This document shows positions 35,770 through 47,817 of a stretch of 55,420 nucleotides of DNA, piece by piece (position 1 is the first letter of the stretch; every line of letters begins with the position of its first letter). Location of the stretch: contig MNCI01012690.1 of NCBI GenBank assembly GCA_015680685.1, forward strand, positions 3,751 to 59,170. Direction: 5' to 3'. The DNA comes from Gnetum montanum. Its lineage: Eukaryota; Streptophyta; Gnetopsida; Gnetales; Gnetaceae. The translations under genes and the position numbers were made by a program. The notes beneath the pieces were generated by a model. The model saw nothing but the letters and a program-made list of their open reading frames with translations. It had not been told where the DNA came from and did not search any database.

Positions 35770-38700
35770 ATAAGGAGGGGGGCTGGTCCCCAAAAGTCCT
35801 CTACATCATCAGCTCCCATCCCACTAGGGCCAGCCTCACCACCATGTCCCTAAAAATAATAATAAAAAAATAACAAAATAAGTAAACACAAACAAACAGG
35901 TTAAAAGAGCAACATACTAAAAAAAGATGATTAAAAGAAATAAAATAATACAGGCCTAGAACACTCATAGGTGAGGAAGGCCTAAGATTAGCTTCCAGGC
36001 ATCGTAGAATCTCTTCTTTGGGCATGCATGCCCAGCCTTTCTCAAGTCTAAGGTCAACATTGGCTACGGTTTTACCCTTGTCCACTGAAGACCAAGAAGG
36101 GCACTCAAGAGAAACCATACTTATTGAAGCTTCCCCAAAGGCAGTGGTAATGGATCTCTCAGGAGACCCCTCCACTTCCATACAGTCAATGAACTTGTCA
36201 TAAGAAGAGCACAAGTCTAACCCCTCGACGAACATCTCCAAATTACGACACTCAACTAATTCCTCTTTCAACCATTTCTTATATTGATGCTTATGATCTT
36301 TCTGATCCTAGCCCCACTTACATACTTTGGATGCAAAGGACTTCCAGTCATGGCACTTCCTATTAAATAAATCCATTTGGGCCCTCTGTTCGGCCAGATC
36401 CTGAGTCGCCTGCACCTTGCCATTCAAGACTGTCCAATAGCATGCATAGGTGATCTTGAATGTACGGTAGGTACTATCACCAACCAATCTAGCAAAGGTG
36501 AAATCATAATGGGCTTGCAAGTCATTCATCTCCTCTATTACCTTCGCCAAATTTTCCTTCAATGATTGAACTTCATGCCATAAGTGTTCAATTGAGTGTC
36601 TACAGGTCCATAGACACTTGGCATTTGGAACAACACAACCCAAAACTACATCATAAATCCCTCTTGGGATCTACTCAATATCTTTGGGTAATTCTAGGAT
36701 ACCATCAATATGGGTGGCCTCGGAAGGACTCCATTGAAGCTTTGTACCTACAAGTACAAACATCACATATATGAGCTAATAAGAGAGCGCTAATAGATAC
36801 AAAAGCACAATGAACTTGAGCACTTGGTATAAAGTACCCACCTAATTCAGGATGAGCCTATTGCAGATGAGCAACAACATTGTTGACAATCCCTGTAACA
36901 AAGTCTACTTTATTAGGCATCTCAGGCCATGGCCTCAATTGACCAGTGGATGTTGAATCTACATGGGAAGGCACCTCAACTGGGGCCTGTAACTCCAAAA
37001 AATCCACCTTAGATGCATGTGCTTCAGGTGCTTCAGCATCCACATCTGGTGTTAGGGAGAGTCATGATAATCAAAACAATGTACAAAGCTAAGAAGTACG
37101 AAATGCAGATCAAACTAACAAAATGTACCAACGAGCCCTTTGCTGGTCAGCTCAAGAGGATCACCAAGGTGTAGAGACCCATCAAAGAAAATGTTGAAAA
37201 CACCTTTCTCCTTGCTTAAATGCTTAAGAGCATCTAAGGCCTCAGCAAGTGTCACTCCCATGGTATCCATTTCATCCTCTTCCCGTAAGACGGGAATAGA
37301 GTCAGTTGCTTCTTCTCTCATTTCCTCCTCTTCATCATGCCTAATAGCCGTTTCAGGCTCACCCATTGGAGCTAATTCTTCTCTTTCCCTCTCGGGGGTA
37401 TCCTCTATTAACACCAATAAATCTAAGGTTAGCATGACATAATAGGTATGCATATTTAAGTAAGAAAATAAATTGAAAGGATGATCAAAACACTTAAAGC
37501 AAAAATACTTACCTGCTCCTAGAAAAATGAATCGGATCTTCTTCGCTCTTGGTAGTCTCACCTCTGTAGTAGGTTCCCTTGAAAGCTCGTCCCTTCTTAC
37601 CTTAGCCTTAGCCTTCCCAAAATTCTTCTAAATCAAGCACTCAGCTCTCCTAACAATTGTGTGTAGTTTAGTTGGTTCCAACCCCAAGCTATCATGCAAA
37701 TGGTGGAAACGACTGGCCGCACCCCTTGTTGTGACAGAGACTGATTCTTCGATGCCTTCAGGTGGATCTTAGGATCTAGTGGTGTTAAATAGATGACAGA
37801 TCCAGGGGCGAGACAACTGTGAACGATCCCTTAACACATAATGGTTATCTCCATAGACAACTAAGAACTTAGCAAACCTACGGAGATAACCTACCAAAAA
37901 GGCAAAGGTAAAGTAGGATTTAGCATCAACATTGGAACGTAGCTTGATGATCATTCCATGGAGACCTAACCCAAGGAACTACACCAATTGTACCGCATAC
38001 CATTCTCCAAGACTGAGCACATAACATGTGCAGACTCAACCCCAAGACTTCTTGCTTAAGAAAGAGACTTGGGGAACACTCGTGCTCTAAAGAGTGGGTA
38101 CAAAAAATTTACCTTCGTCAAGAGAGTATCAGCTTGCATGGAAAAATCCTTAGGACCCCGTGGTACACCTAGCCAGTCTTCAAGTTCCTTGATCACATAG
38201 CCTTCTCTAGTTTTTCTATCCATAGCCACCTTAGCACCATCCGCTGGCACACCAAAAAGATCGAAAAATAATTTTGGCAGTTAGGTGGAAAAACACCTTG
38301 ACTCCCCGAACTCATGTAGTAAAATAGGAGACATCATCATTAAAAGAGTCAACAATGGAAACCATTTCGGTCACGAGAATGTTAGGAGTCAAGATAGTAA
38401 ATAGGTCCATTAAGCCCTCATTGGTAAGATAACTGATGATTTGTTCAGGTGCCTTCTTGTGCAGCCATCGTTGTGACTCCTTTGTCTCTCCAAACTTCAT
38501 AAAGAGAGTAGACTTAGTGTGCCCAGATATGATGGTAACCTCATCAAGGGAAATGGCCACTATAGAAAATGCAAAGGAGACATTGAGCAAAGATTAAGAG
38601 TATGATAAGCAGTAATGTAACAAAAATGAAAACCAAGCCTAGAACACAACCATTTACCATTAGCAAATGGAGTAGGCACACTGGGTGCAAGATCAACCGT

Positions 38701-40840
38701 TTGAGAAAAAATGGGCCCATCAGGAGACCAATCCTCATTCAGCCAACTGCAAACTTGACAATGTTCAAAGGCCCTAGAAAATTTCCTAGGATAATTGACA
38801 ATAGCACCCTTGGTCTGATCCAGCACAGTAGCATGAAGAGTGGGGTCCACCATTAACACCTCCAAGATTGTGCACGCTAAGGCAAGCCCGTTATCGTCCT
38901 CATGCAATCCATGCTCAGCAAAACAAGGCCTATGAAAGAAAAAGTATTCATACATAAACAATGATATAATGTTAATGGAACCAAATTTAATACAATCATA
39001 AGAGAGCATACATGTTTACTCTATACACTGTTCCAGACAGATTTTGGAATAGAGTATGCACACAGCAGGCTAGAAAAAGTGTGCTACTACTATTGTAATG
39101 GCTGCAAGATGGCAATCCCCACACACAAGTCAAAGGATGTGTAGATCTAGGACCTTCAGGAGTGCCTCCCTCGACTATATATAGTCCCTCATCTATGTCA
39201 ACAATGAAAGCTAACATACCTCGTGTTGAGCTGGGCAACATGGTCTCAACAATATCACGAGTTAACTGCTCACTCAAATGAGACCATATGAAAATGCTAA
39301 AATTCTACAAAATAAATGATAAAAATGCACCAACATTTGGATGAAACCATATTACATGTGGCCTTATCCACATGTCATAACTAGGCATGTTCGGTTCTGA
39401 AGGGCCAAACCAAGATAGCACACCAACAAGTTTGACCACAAGGAGAAAAGGCTTAAATCCCCTACATAGAGCCAGAATCTTAGCTAACTTAAAACATATA
39501 AACTAAAAAAAATAAGGCAACTAAATAAACCTAACAAGTAAATAATATTCAACACACACAAGACTACCCCATGAGACAAAGAAACTAGTGTTCATCTGGT
39601 GTATTTGACGCTCGCTGGGGAACATTGAGGTCCATTAGACATTAGTTTGTTACAAGCAACATGAAACCAACATTTGTAGTAAAAGCATCTAAACCAATTG
39701 TTCCAAGAAACATAGCACCAACAGGTAATGAGAATTCCATAACTCATGCCATCTTGAATAACCCTTCAACCTCCCCTATAGCTCACGCTACAACCTTGCA
39801 ACTCACGCTAGAAGCAGCGCACGCTGCGAGACAACCTACGCTGCAGAAGCAGCTAACGCTGGGAAGTACCTCCAACACCAAAAATTATAGTTTCCTCTAG
39901 GATGCTAACACCCAGGCAAGAAATCAGTTTTCTATGGGATGCTGACGCCCAGGCACAAAAATCAATCTTTTCTTTGGGTGTTCATGCCCTGTTTCCCCTT
40001 CACCTACTAGTAGCTCACAATGAGCTTGCCTTGCAACACCAAAACTTGAGCTTGATGTGCATTCAAACATCAAATTCTAGACACTCATGTTGCAGGACAC
40101 ACTAGGTGTCCTGCATTTTCCTGCACTTTCTCTTTGTAGCAGCTCACACCGTGCCCTGCATCTCCCTAAGCTCAACATCAAACTTACCACTGCTCATGTG
40201 CCTTGTAATGCCATATAAAACCCTCCATCACATTGCCCAGAGCCCCTTAAACCCCTCACATGTCTTGCACTACAAATTCATGCCCCACTCAACACCAAAA
40301 ATAATGCCCTCTCAACCTCTGCACCCAACTCACATCCTCGCCACTCATGCTAGGCATGCCCTGGGTCATTCACGTTGACTGATCCTCTTCAATGAATAAA
40401 TAATATAAAAATAAGAAATTTTGTAGGATTGAGTGTGTCCTGGCCATCACTCATGCTACCCATGCTCACGCCATTGCCAAAAATAGCAACCACAAAGAAA
40501 TGGCAAGAACCAAAACCCCAATAATGTCCCTGATGCCCAAAATTTACAGCAATAAGAAATCTGCAATATAAAACCCCAAAATCCAGCAAAATTTTCACTC
40601 CAAAACCATAGCAAAAATATGGTGGCCCTAATGGCTCACGCTGTACTCACGCTACAATCGAATGGCATCAAAACAAAAAAAACAAGAATAAAAGAAAACA
40701 TACCTGTGTAGGGTCTCTGCCCATGATGAAATCCTGGGTTGAGGAAGATGTTGGAGTAGTTCTTTGCCCTCCTCTACAAACAACAAGTTAGCCTACTTCT
40801 TCCCCTTGCCTTGGCTTGATTTCTCTTTCCTCTTTATCAT
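35770..40840 (-). pseudogene. Antisense multi-exon accessory gene inside the Tat element
   Basis: Minus-strand gene between protease and RT. Proposed exons: 40840-40704 (ATG start, MIKRKEKSSQGKGKK), 39296-39012, 38929-38658, 38559 to about 38113, a fifth ending 37513, 37404-37129, 37045-36842, 36747 to about 35970, and a short last exon near 35850. GT...AG borders such as CAG/GTATGT (40704) and CAG/GTAAGT (37513) are present, and reading phase is kept across each junction I could test (1-2, 2-3, 3-4, 5-6, 6-7, 7-8); the 4-5 and 8-9 junctions are uncertain. Stops and a small frameshift (near 38260) show decay. Exon 4 (LTPNILVTEMVSIVDSF ... VRGVKVFF ... DLFGVPADG) resembles the plant-transposon-protein domain seen in accessory frames of plant gypsy elements. 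The later part is acidic and helical (ENLAKVIEEMNDLQ). Molecular function unknown. Confidence 0.6.
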
Positions 40841-40945
40841 TGTGGTCGCTCACGACGTCGCTCATGCTACTCACGCTCTGTATTGTGGTCACGCTGCTTA
40901 CTCACGCTGCTCATGCTTTGGAAGTTTGCGCACGCTGGTCACATC
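39780..40945 (+). repeat. Region crowded with CTCACGCT/CATGCT words
   Basis: Short words CTCACGCT, CACGCTG, CTCATGCT and GACGCCCAGGCA recur, mainly in two clusters (39780-39960 and 40630-40945), covering intron 1 and the upstream part of the antisense gene. The same words are frequent in the LTR and leader. The plus-strand frames in 39661-40378 and 40764-41170 are not considered genes. Confidence 0.5.
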
Positions 40946-41597
40946 ATCACTCTCCAAACAAAGACACAAATGACATTTATTCACTTTGAAACCTTTTTTA
41001 AACTTTCCTTGTTCACACATTTTATTTTATTCCATTTTCATCCATGTTATGACTACCTTTCTCTTTATTTTGTTTTATCTTTCATTATGATTATATTTTG
41101 TTGTAGTCTTATTTTTACAATTCAAAAAAAAATTTCTTGCAAATTAATTATTTACACAAAAAATTGGTAGTTAATAGTACGAGGTACACCTACATATAAC
41201 ATAAAAAAATAGCAAGGATATCACTGTGTTTAAAACCTTCTTCATCAAGAAAATATTGCTCACCCTGTGCCTGGTTTAAATTTCCAAGACCAACACCATG
41301 GCAATCAAGAATAACTTATCAACATTGTCTCTCAACAGACCACATGGAGAAGTAATGAGAACAATCAATCTAGAATCCTTGGATCTAGACCCATCCACTT
41401 ACACAAATTTAATAGCATCCACTCAAGAAACGTCAAACTAGTCTAAAAACATGATGAAGACTCTAGATCTAGAGGTTGATAATATCACTGAGGATCCTCT
41501 TACTGAAGTCTCTATTACCACTTTCAATGATAAAACTACAACATTAAAATTAAGTGCTTTACTAGACACACAACTTGCTAGTGATATCACCTAGGTT

Positions 41598-42332
41598 TTG
41601 AAAGGCAACATAGAGACGTTTACGTGGTCCTATACTAACATGCCAGGGTTGGACCCTCGAATCGTCCAACATAACATCATCCTTGATGGAAAGATTAAAC
41701 CGATGAAACAAAAGGCACAAAAGGTTAGACCTGAGGTAGCGTTAGCAGTCTGTGATGAAATCACACAGCTCTACCAAGCTGGTTTCATCTGGGTGGTTGA
41801 CTATTTTGACTGGATATCAAAAATTGTTGTAGTCCCTAAGAAAAATGGTAGTATACACATATGCATTGACTTCTGTGATCTCAACAAAACCATTATAAAG
41901 GATGACTTCCCGCTACCCAACATCGATCAACTTGTTGACACAACTATTGGGCATGCATTGTTATCCTTTATGGATGGATTTTTGGAATACAACCAAATAA
42001 GAATCAATCCAGAGCATCAACTCAAAACAACCTTCATGACACCTTGGGGTACATTCTGTTATACAATGATGTTTTTCGACCTTAAGAATGCAAGTGCTAC
42101 ATATCAACGAATAATGACATACATATTTAGTGATTATATGCTTGATTTGCTCAACGATTATGTTGATGACATTGCAATTAAATCTAAAAAAACCCAGCAA
42201 CACGTAAAGGACCTAGACTTAGTGCTTAAACATTGTCTTAAACATGACCTTAGACTCAACCTAAAGAAGTGTGTCTTTGGTGTTAAAACAGGCAAAATGC
42301 TTGGCTTCGTGGTCTCCGAAACAGGGATATGA
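41598..42332 (+). other. Reverse transcriptase domain
   Basis: Shows PGLDPRIVQH, VVVPKKNGSIHICIDF, DFPLPNIDQLVD, FMDGFLEYNQI, TPWGTFCYTMM and catalytic YVDD at 42159-42170. A TGA at 42330-42332 ends the open stretch before the thumb region, which continues in the same frame. Confidence 0.92.
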
Positions 42333-42488
42333 GTAGACCCCAATAAGGTTAAAGCAATAACTAGTATGCAACCACCTAGGAACCTTACCGAATTACGTGG
42401 TCTGCAAGGTAGACTGCAATTCATCAAATGCTTTATTGCAAAACTAATGGATAAGTTGAAACCCATGTAGCACTTATTACAAAAGAAT

Positions 42489-42965
42489 GTGCATTTCCAG
42501 TGGACTCAACAGTGCCATGAAGGATTTGAAAACATAAAAATGGAGCTAGCTCAATTGCTAATAGTTCATCCCCCACAAAGTGATAAACCTTTTTACATCT
42601 ACCTAGTGACATCCAATTCATCTATTGTGTCCATGCTTTGCCGAAAACGAGAAGATGGAATCAAGATCCCTGTTTACTATTTAAGCCATGCATTAATTGC
42701 CTACAAAAAATGATACAACGATGTAGAGAGATCATGTCTTGCCTTGGTCTTTTCCTTGAAGAAGTGGCAACATTATCTTTTCCGTAACCAAGTCTATATC
42801 ATTTGTAAAGATAATGTGCTTCAAGCTATCACTAACAACATCTATGAATCAAGTAGGATAGCTAGATGGAAAGCAATGATCGTTGAGTTTGACCTAAGCT
42901 ATGTAACTCAATCCTCCACTAAAGGTCAAGCAGTAGTTAATCAATTGACAACTTTCCCAACATAA
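42489..42965 (+). other. Gypsy-type RNase H domain (degenerate)
   Basis: FQWTQQCHEGFENIK (linker), then FYIYLVTSNSSIVSML where active copies keep an Asp, IPVYYLSHAL, ERSCLALVFSLKKWQHYL and a DNVLQAI segment. Loss of acidic residues in this domain is usual in Tat elements, which use a second RNase H. Confidence 0.75.
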
Positions 42966-43022
42966 GATCAAGCGACAATCAATCCTGAATTCCCTGATGA
43001 AAGCATTAACAACATCAACACT

Positions 43023-43440
43023 GTGCCTGATAGCTACAATCCAATCCTTTACTTTAATGGAGCTTCAACTTCCCAAGGAGGAAGTGCTGCAGCCATCATA
43101 ACGTATCCTTCTAGAGAAATTCAACCCTTCACCTATCAACTAAACTTCCCTTGTACCAACAATGTGTCAAAGTACAAAAGTCTTTTTAGAGGTCTTATGG
43201 CAGCACTAACTTCGGGAATCACACGTCTTGTAGTTCAAGGTGACTCACAGTTAGTAATCAATCAAGTCACAAATGTTTATGCATGCAAGGCTTCTCATTT
43301 GCAACCATACTATGACTTGACTAAACACTTACTAAAATAATTAATCAACATAGATGTGCAACATATTCCTAGGAACGAAAATACCATCACTGATGCACTT
43401 GCCACACTAGCTTTAAACATGACACTTGAGATGTTCCATG
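43023..43440 (+). other. Second, archaeal-type RNase H domain
   Basis: YFNGASTSQGGSAAAII, NNVSKYKSLFRGLMAAL, LVVQGDSQLVINQV and, past a stop at 43338, HIPRNENTITDALATLA. The first Asp (F-D-G-A) reads Asn and the Glu of the A-E-Y-E box reads Lys, both compatible with G-to-A change; the later two Asp remain. Confidence 0.88.
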
Positions 43441-43682
43441 CATTACCTAGTTCCATAACAAATTATGCCAAACCTATAATCGATGCTCTCAAAGAAATAC
43501 CCATAGCATCCGTCAGCACTACATAAGCAATAGAATGGTATGATGACATAAAAGAGTACCTTCAACAAGGCAAACCATCACAACATTTAACGAGTGCCCA
43601 AAAGGATGCAGTGTGAAAATGCTCTTGGAAATATGCATTAATAGGAGACACATTATGTTACAGATCCTATGAAGGCATTCTG

Positions 43683-44813
43683 TTAGTGTGCATCAGTAGC
43701 ATCGATGGCCAAACAATCATGTAACAGGTTCATGAAGGACTTTGCAGAGGGCATATAGCACCCAAAGCAATGGCAATGAAAATTAGATGTTTGGGCTACT
43801 ACTGGCCACACATGGATTACAATTGCTTCTCCAGGGTCATGAAATGTAACATTTTCCAAAAGCATGGTAACTTAATACATGTCCCACCTAATGAGTTACA
43901 TACTGCACAAATCACATGGCCATTTCAAAAATGGGGATTAGACATCATTGGGCCGATAACACAACCATCTTCAGCATGACATAGCTTCATCATCACTGCA
44001 ACCTAATATTTCACAAAATGGGTAGAAGCTATCCCCCTTAGGAAGACCACATCTAAACATGTTTGCAATTTCATATTAGAAAACATTGTGACCCGCTTTG
44101 GTATCTTGATGACCATAGTCACCGATAATGGACCATAGTTTAGCAGTATGGATACTAAAAGCTTCTATGAAAGCCTAGGTATTAAACACTCATTTTCATT
44201 ACCATATTACCCATAGAACAATGGTCAAGTGGAGTCTATGAACAAAATGATCATCATGGTGCTCAAAAGGATGTTGAATCAAAGCAAGAGACGATGGCAT
44301 GAGCAGTTAATCTATGCATTATGGGCATACCGAACAACGTATCGAAATTCCATAGGTAAAACACCATATAGCCTTGTATATGGGTATGAAGCTATGTTGC
44401 CTTTGGAGTTACAGGTTCCCTTTTTTTAGATAACGCTCTCTAGCCTTCTTGATGAAAGCCAGAACAACAAGCTACGCATTGCTAACCTTGACTCGGTAGA
44501 AGAAGAAAGGGCACAAGCGCTTGATCAAATTGAATGGTATCAGAGACAACAATGGAGACGTCATCAACACAATCCACATAAGTGGCTGATTAAGGAAGGT
44601 GACCTAGTTCTCAAGGTGGTCTACGAACACTCAAACAAATTCTTAGCTAACTGGGAAGGGCCTTACTTAGTCACCAAAACATATGATAACAGGGCATTCA
44701 AACTCACTGACATGGATGGAAACAAGTTCGCCAATCCTACAAATCACATGTACCTGAACCATTCTACGTCTAATGAGCTCAAGGTACATATCAGTCCTGG
44801 CATCACAACCTAA
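43683..44813 (+). other. Integrase domain
   Basis: Zinc-binding part QVHEGLCRGHIAPKAMA...YYWPHMDYNC...VMKCNIFQ (second Cys replaced). Catalytic Asp at 43941 (WGLDIIG), Asp at 44124 (VTDNGP) and Glu at 44232 (GQVESMNK) are all present, followed by WAYRTTYRNSIGKTPY and the C-terminal LANWEGPYLVTKTYD. In-frame stops interrupt it. Confidence 0.9.
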
Positions 44814-44985
44814 AACTGATACCTCAGAACGGTCCTAGCATCATGACCTAAAACTAATACCTCATAACGGTCCTAGCATCACGACCTGAAACTGATACCA
44901 TAGAACAGTCCTAGAGCGATGACTTAAAACTAGCACCATAGAACTTCCTGGCGTCATGACAGTAAACTGACACCACAGAGATCTA
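44808..44985 (+). repeat. 38-bp tandem repeat overlapping the end of pol
   Basis: About 4.6 units of ACCTAAAACTGATACC / TCAGAACGGTCCTAGCATC; the first unit contains the pol stop codon. The GTCCTGGCATCA before the stop looks like the tail of an earlier unit. Confidence 0.85.
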
Positions 44986-45022
44986 TTTGGTATGATAGAA
45001 AACTACCACGCTTGTCCACCAG

Positions 45023-45121
45023 AGTCCACTAAGACTATAAATTAATTTTCCTCTTCACAGTTCACTAAGACTATAAATTAATTTTCCTCTTCACAGTCCA
45101 CTACGACTATAAACTAGCAAT
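45023..45121 (+). repeat. 36-bp tandem repeat in the Tat 3' untranslated region
   Basis: Two full and one partial unit of AGTCCACTAAGACTATAAAT / TAATTTTCCTCTTCAC; a further partial copy is at 45188. Confidence 0.9.
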
Positions 45122-46363
45122 GCACCATCTGCTACGATGCTAAAATGGCACTGTCCAAAGGGTTATGACGTGAAACTAATCTGCAATAGTCCGCTAAGAC
45201 TATAAACTAGTGACATCATCGACGACTAGGAAAAACTTGGAAAGATGTGTTACTACGATTGGTTGTACCTGTTCCACAAAAGAATTGGTGCATAATTCAT
45301 CTCATGGGCCTTGATGATGCTGATGTTGTTTATGGTCCTGTCTATTTTGCAATCACACACAATGGCTCCATCTCCTTGTTTAAAAGGCTTCACTAACCAT
45401 TTTTTTTGTGGTTTTCTTATCTTCTTGGAGTTGTGTTTGCAGGATGACATGCCTCAGGAATTCTTGCATAGATGCATTTCATCATGAAGACAAGGTATCA
45501 CAATCTTCCTAATGCCCGCAACTGGGTTCATCAATCCATTCACAAGTACATTCCCTACTCCTGATACATTCTCTTTTTCTCATCACTTCCACCTTATCCT
45601 ATTCATTTACATCTCCCTGATGCAATACTCACCCAAAGCTCTTAATACACTATTGTACACTATGATTCTCTAAGCAGTTGCAATGCAAAGCACAATACAT
45701 GGTACATGATACAAATGCAAGCGCATGAGCATGAGCACAGCACTAAAAGGCAAGCTCTTTAAAAAAACAAAAAAAAAAAGAAAATAAAAATAAAAATAAA
45801 AAGCAGAAAAAAAAAGAAAAAAGAAAAAGAAAAAAAAGGTCAAAGAGAAAAATGCCCGAAAAGGGTCTTCATAACCCCGTTGACATCATAGACTAAAGAC
45901 CATTGGCTCTTTTCATACAAGCCCTAGGCAAGAAGGCAACTGTCTTGGAAAAGCACTTGTGTATCAAATGATCATGTTGCACATCATCGCGTGGCTTTGG
46001 TTGTTTACAAAGGACTCCCTTAAACATAACACAAGGATCCCATTTCTCTAAAGAACACATCTCCCATGCCTTGGTTCCAAGTCTACTATACATTGGCTAT
46101 TGACAAGGACAAAAAAAATTTGGCTCATTCACATGAGAGGATTCCTCTCCCACAGTTCAAACAACGACACCCTTTGATCAATCCCTAATCCCCTAGTTAC
46201 AACCTTCTTTTCTTAAACTAAATTTTCCTCAATCCAATTTACTTTTGAACATGGTATGATGACATCCAACTAGGGGCCAACTGACAATGCTTGGTGTCAG
46301 GTTGATTGTGGTGTTTTTTACTTCTTTGTCAATGCCTCTCGGGTGGATTCCTCCAGATGTCAA
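45122..46363 (+). other. Tat 3' untranslated region, no gene
   Basis: No coding support. Contains an A-rich purine run at 45757-45840. The short minus-strand frames (45253-45450, 45893-46093) are unremarkable. Confidence 0.6.
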
Positions 46364-46377
46364 CAAAGAGGGGCCAA
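46364..46377 (+). other. Polypurine tract of the Tat element
   Basis: CAAAGAGGGGCCAA directly before the 3' LTR start TGAAAC. Confidence 0.8.
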
Positions 46378-47812
46378 TGAAACACCATTAATTTTGGCCT
46401 AGCACTTTGAAACGAGAATAATTTAGAGCCTCTTAAGTTTTTGGAGGAAAAAATTTGACTAAGGCATGGAACTCACACTCGACTTATCAAGCTAGCTTGC
46501 CCACGCTCAGCTTGTCAAGCTAGCTTACTCACACTCGGCTTGTCAAGCTAGCTTGCCCTCAGCATGAGCAACTACAAGAGCCTTAAAATAGAGTCAAAAT
46601 GGTCTAACTTCAAAGGTATGAGACATCCTTGAGGCCCACTAATGACTGCTCCAAGTTTTAGCATCCAAAATCCAAGATTTCAAGTCAAAATCCAAGCACA
46701 GACAGGCCCAAATTAAACATGCAAGATGTCCTCAAGGTCAGGTAGTAGTTAAACTTCAAAAAAAGTTCTTAAAAGGTGGAATTTTAACATGAAATGCATC
46801 ATTTTTGGTGATGGACATTAGGGTGATGCTAAGGTCACGCTGAGGTCATGTTGGTAGCATGAGTCAAACGTGAGCATTAGTCAGGATCAAGCAAAAGAAC
46901 TTCAAATGCACGCTAGCGACCTTGGTGAAGCAAAAAGATATTTAGCTATAGTTAGTTCGTAGATTCAGAAATTTCAAGCAAGCCAGAGGCAAATGCTCTT
47001 GTTGTACATTATCAGTTATTGTAAATTTTTCACATTTTTAAGCTGGTCAAGCTCTTACACTACAAATTGTACATGCTTCTATGAGCGTAAGATAGCTTGC
47101 ATAAGCTAAAAAAGATTGTAAGATGCAGTGTATCTGGTCTAGAATGTAGTCTACCTACGTATGTCTAGTTCACGCACAGCTATGCATCGAACACCTATCA
47201 CGTGATCCGTTTTTCTCTCATCTCACAGCCATTGATCTCATTCGCAAAATCCTACTCCTGAGCCTAGAAAAATGTATAAATACAGTATTCATTGACATAA
47301 ATGGGGTTGGAAATTTTGGAGAAATAAAACTAGCAATCCTGATCCCAGATGCACGTGATCCCCAGCACCTGCAAACACCTCACATCGGAGCTTAACATCT
47401 AACTTGCAATCGAGACACGTAGCTACGTTTTGACCAATGCACACCTTGTTAAACAATACAATACAATTTCATTATTGCCTACCATTTATATTGTTTACTC
47501 TATTTATGCTTTGTTTACAATATAGCTCTTTTTACGCTTCGTTATAATTCAATCTCTGTTTATGCTATGTGTTCTATTTACATTTCGTGTCGTTGTTTGT
47601 ATTCTGTTTACACCATTTACAATAACCCCAGTGCTAGCCATAGCTTATGCTCGGGGATGTCCTTGGTTGATTTGCATGCAAACCATCCAAGGCACTCTAC
47701 CTTTGTATTTCCATCTTGCCCTCACGCGAAGGTAAAGTCAGCTATATCTCTCCGAAGATCTTTCGGCGTTCGTTTTTGCTCCATCGTTACACTGATGATT
47801 TCGGATGGTACA
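46378..47812 (+). repeat. 3' LTR of the nested Tat element (1435 bp)
   Basis: Matches 29055-30954 end to end but has an extra AGCTAGCTTG unit near 46482-46512 and lacks about 490 bp: the first 200-bp unit is fused to the fourth (junction near 46690). Other differences are mainly transitions. The open frame at 47567-47854 is not considered a gene. Confidence 0.92.
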
Positions 47813-47817
47813 TCACT
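47813..47817. repeat. Target site duplication of the nested Tat element (right), TCACT
   Basis: Pairs with 29050-29054. Confidence 0.9.

Larger units (their letters stand above)
41298..44813 (+). pseudogene. Pol polyprotein of the Tat element (RT, two RNase H domains, integrase)
   Basis: From the ATG at 41298 (MAIKNNLSTLSLNRP) one frame of about 1172 codons runs to the TAA at 44811-44813, with scattered stops but no frameshift that I see. Order of domains: N-terminal linker, RT, gypsy RNase H, archaeal-type RNase H, integrase with zinc-binding, DDE core and a C-terminal GDLVLKV...NWEGPYLV region. That order is specific to the Tat lineage. A separate gag-protease frame ends 6 kb upstream, so expression of pol may have relied on splicing across, or internal initiation beyond, the antisense-gene insert. 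Confidence 0.9.
29055..47812 (+). mobile_element. Nested Tat/Ogre-like Ty3/gypsy element, 18.76 kb
   Basis: TGAAAC...GGTACA LTRs, PBS-like TGGCACTAGAAG at 30961, gag-protease (31626-35240), a roughly 6-kb insert containing an antisense multi-exon gene (about 40840-35770), pol (41298-44813), a repeat-rich 3' untranslated region, polypurine tract and 3' LTR, flanked by TCACT. The extra archaeal-type RNase H between the gypsy RNase H and integrase is diagnostic of the Tat lineage. Large size, long LTRs and the S-P/S-I/L-H-Q motif after protease fit Ogre-like members. Frames are open except for stops and a few indels; the copy is dead. Confidence 0.92.
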
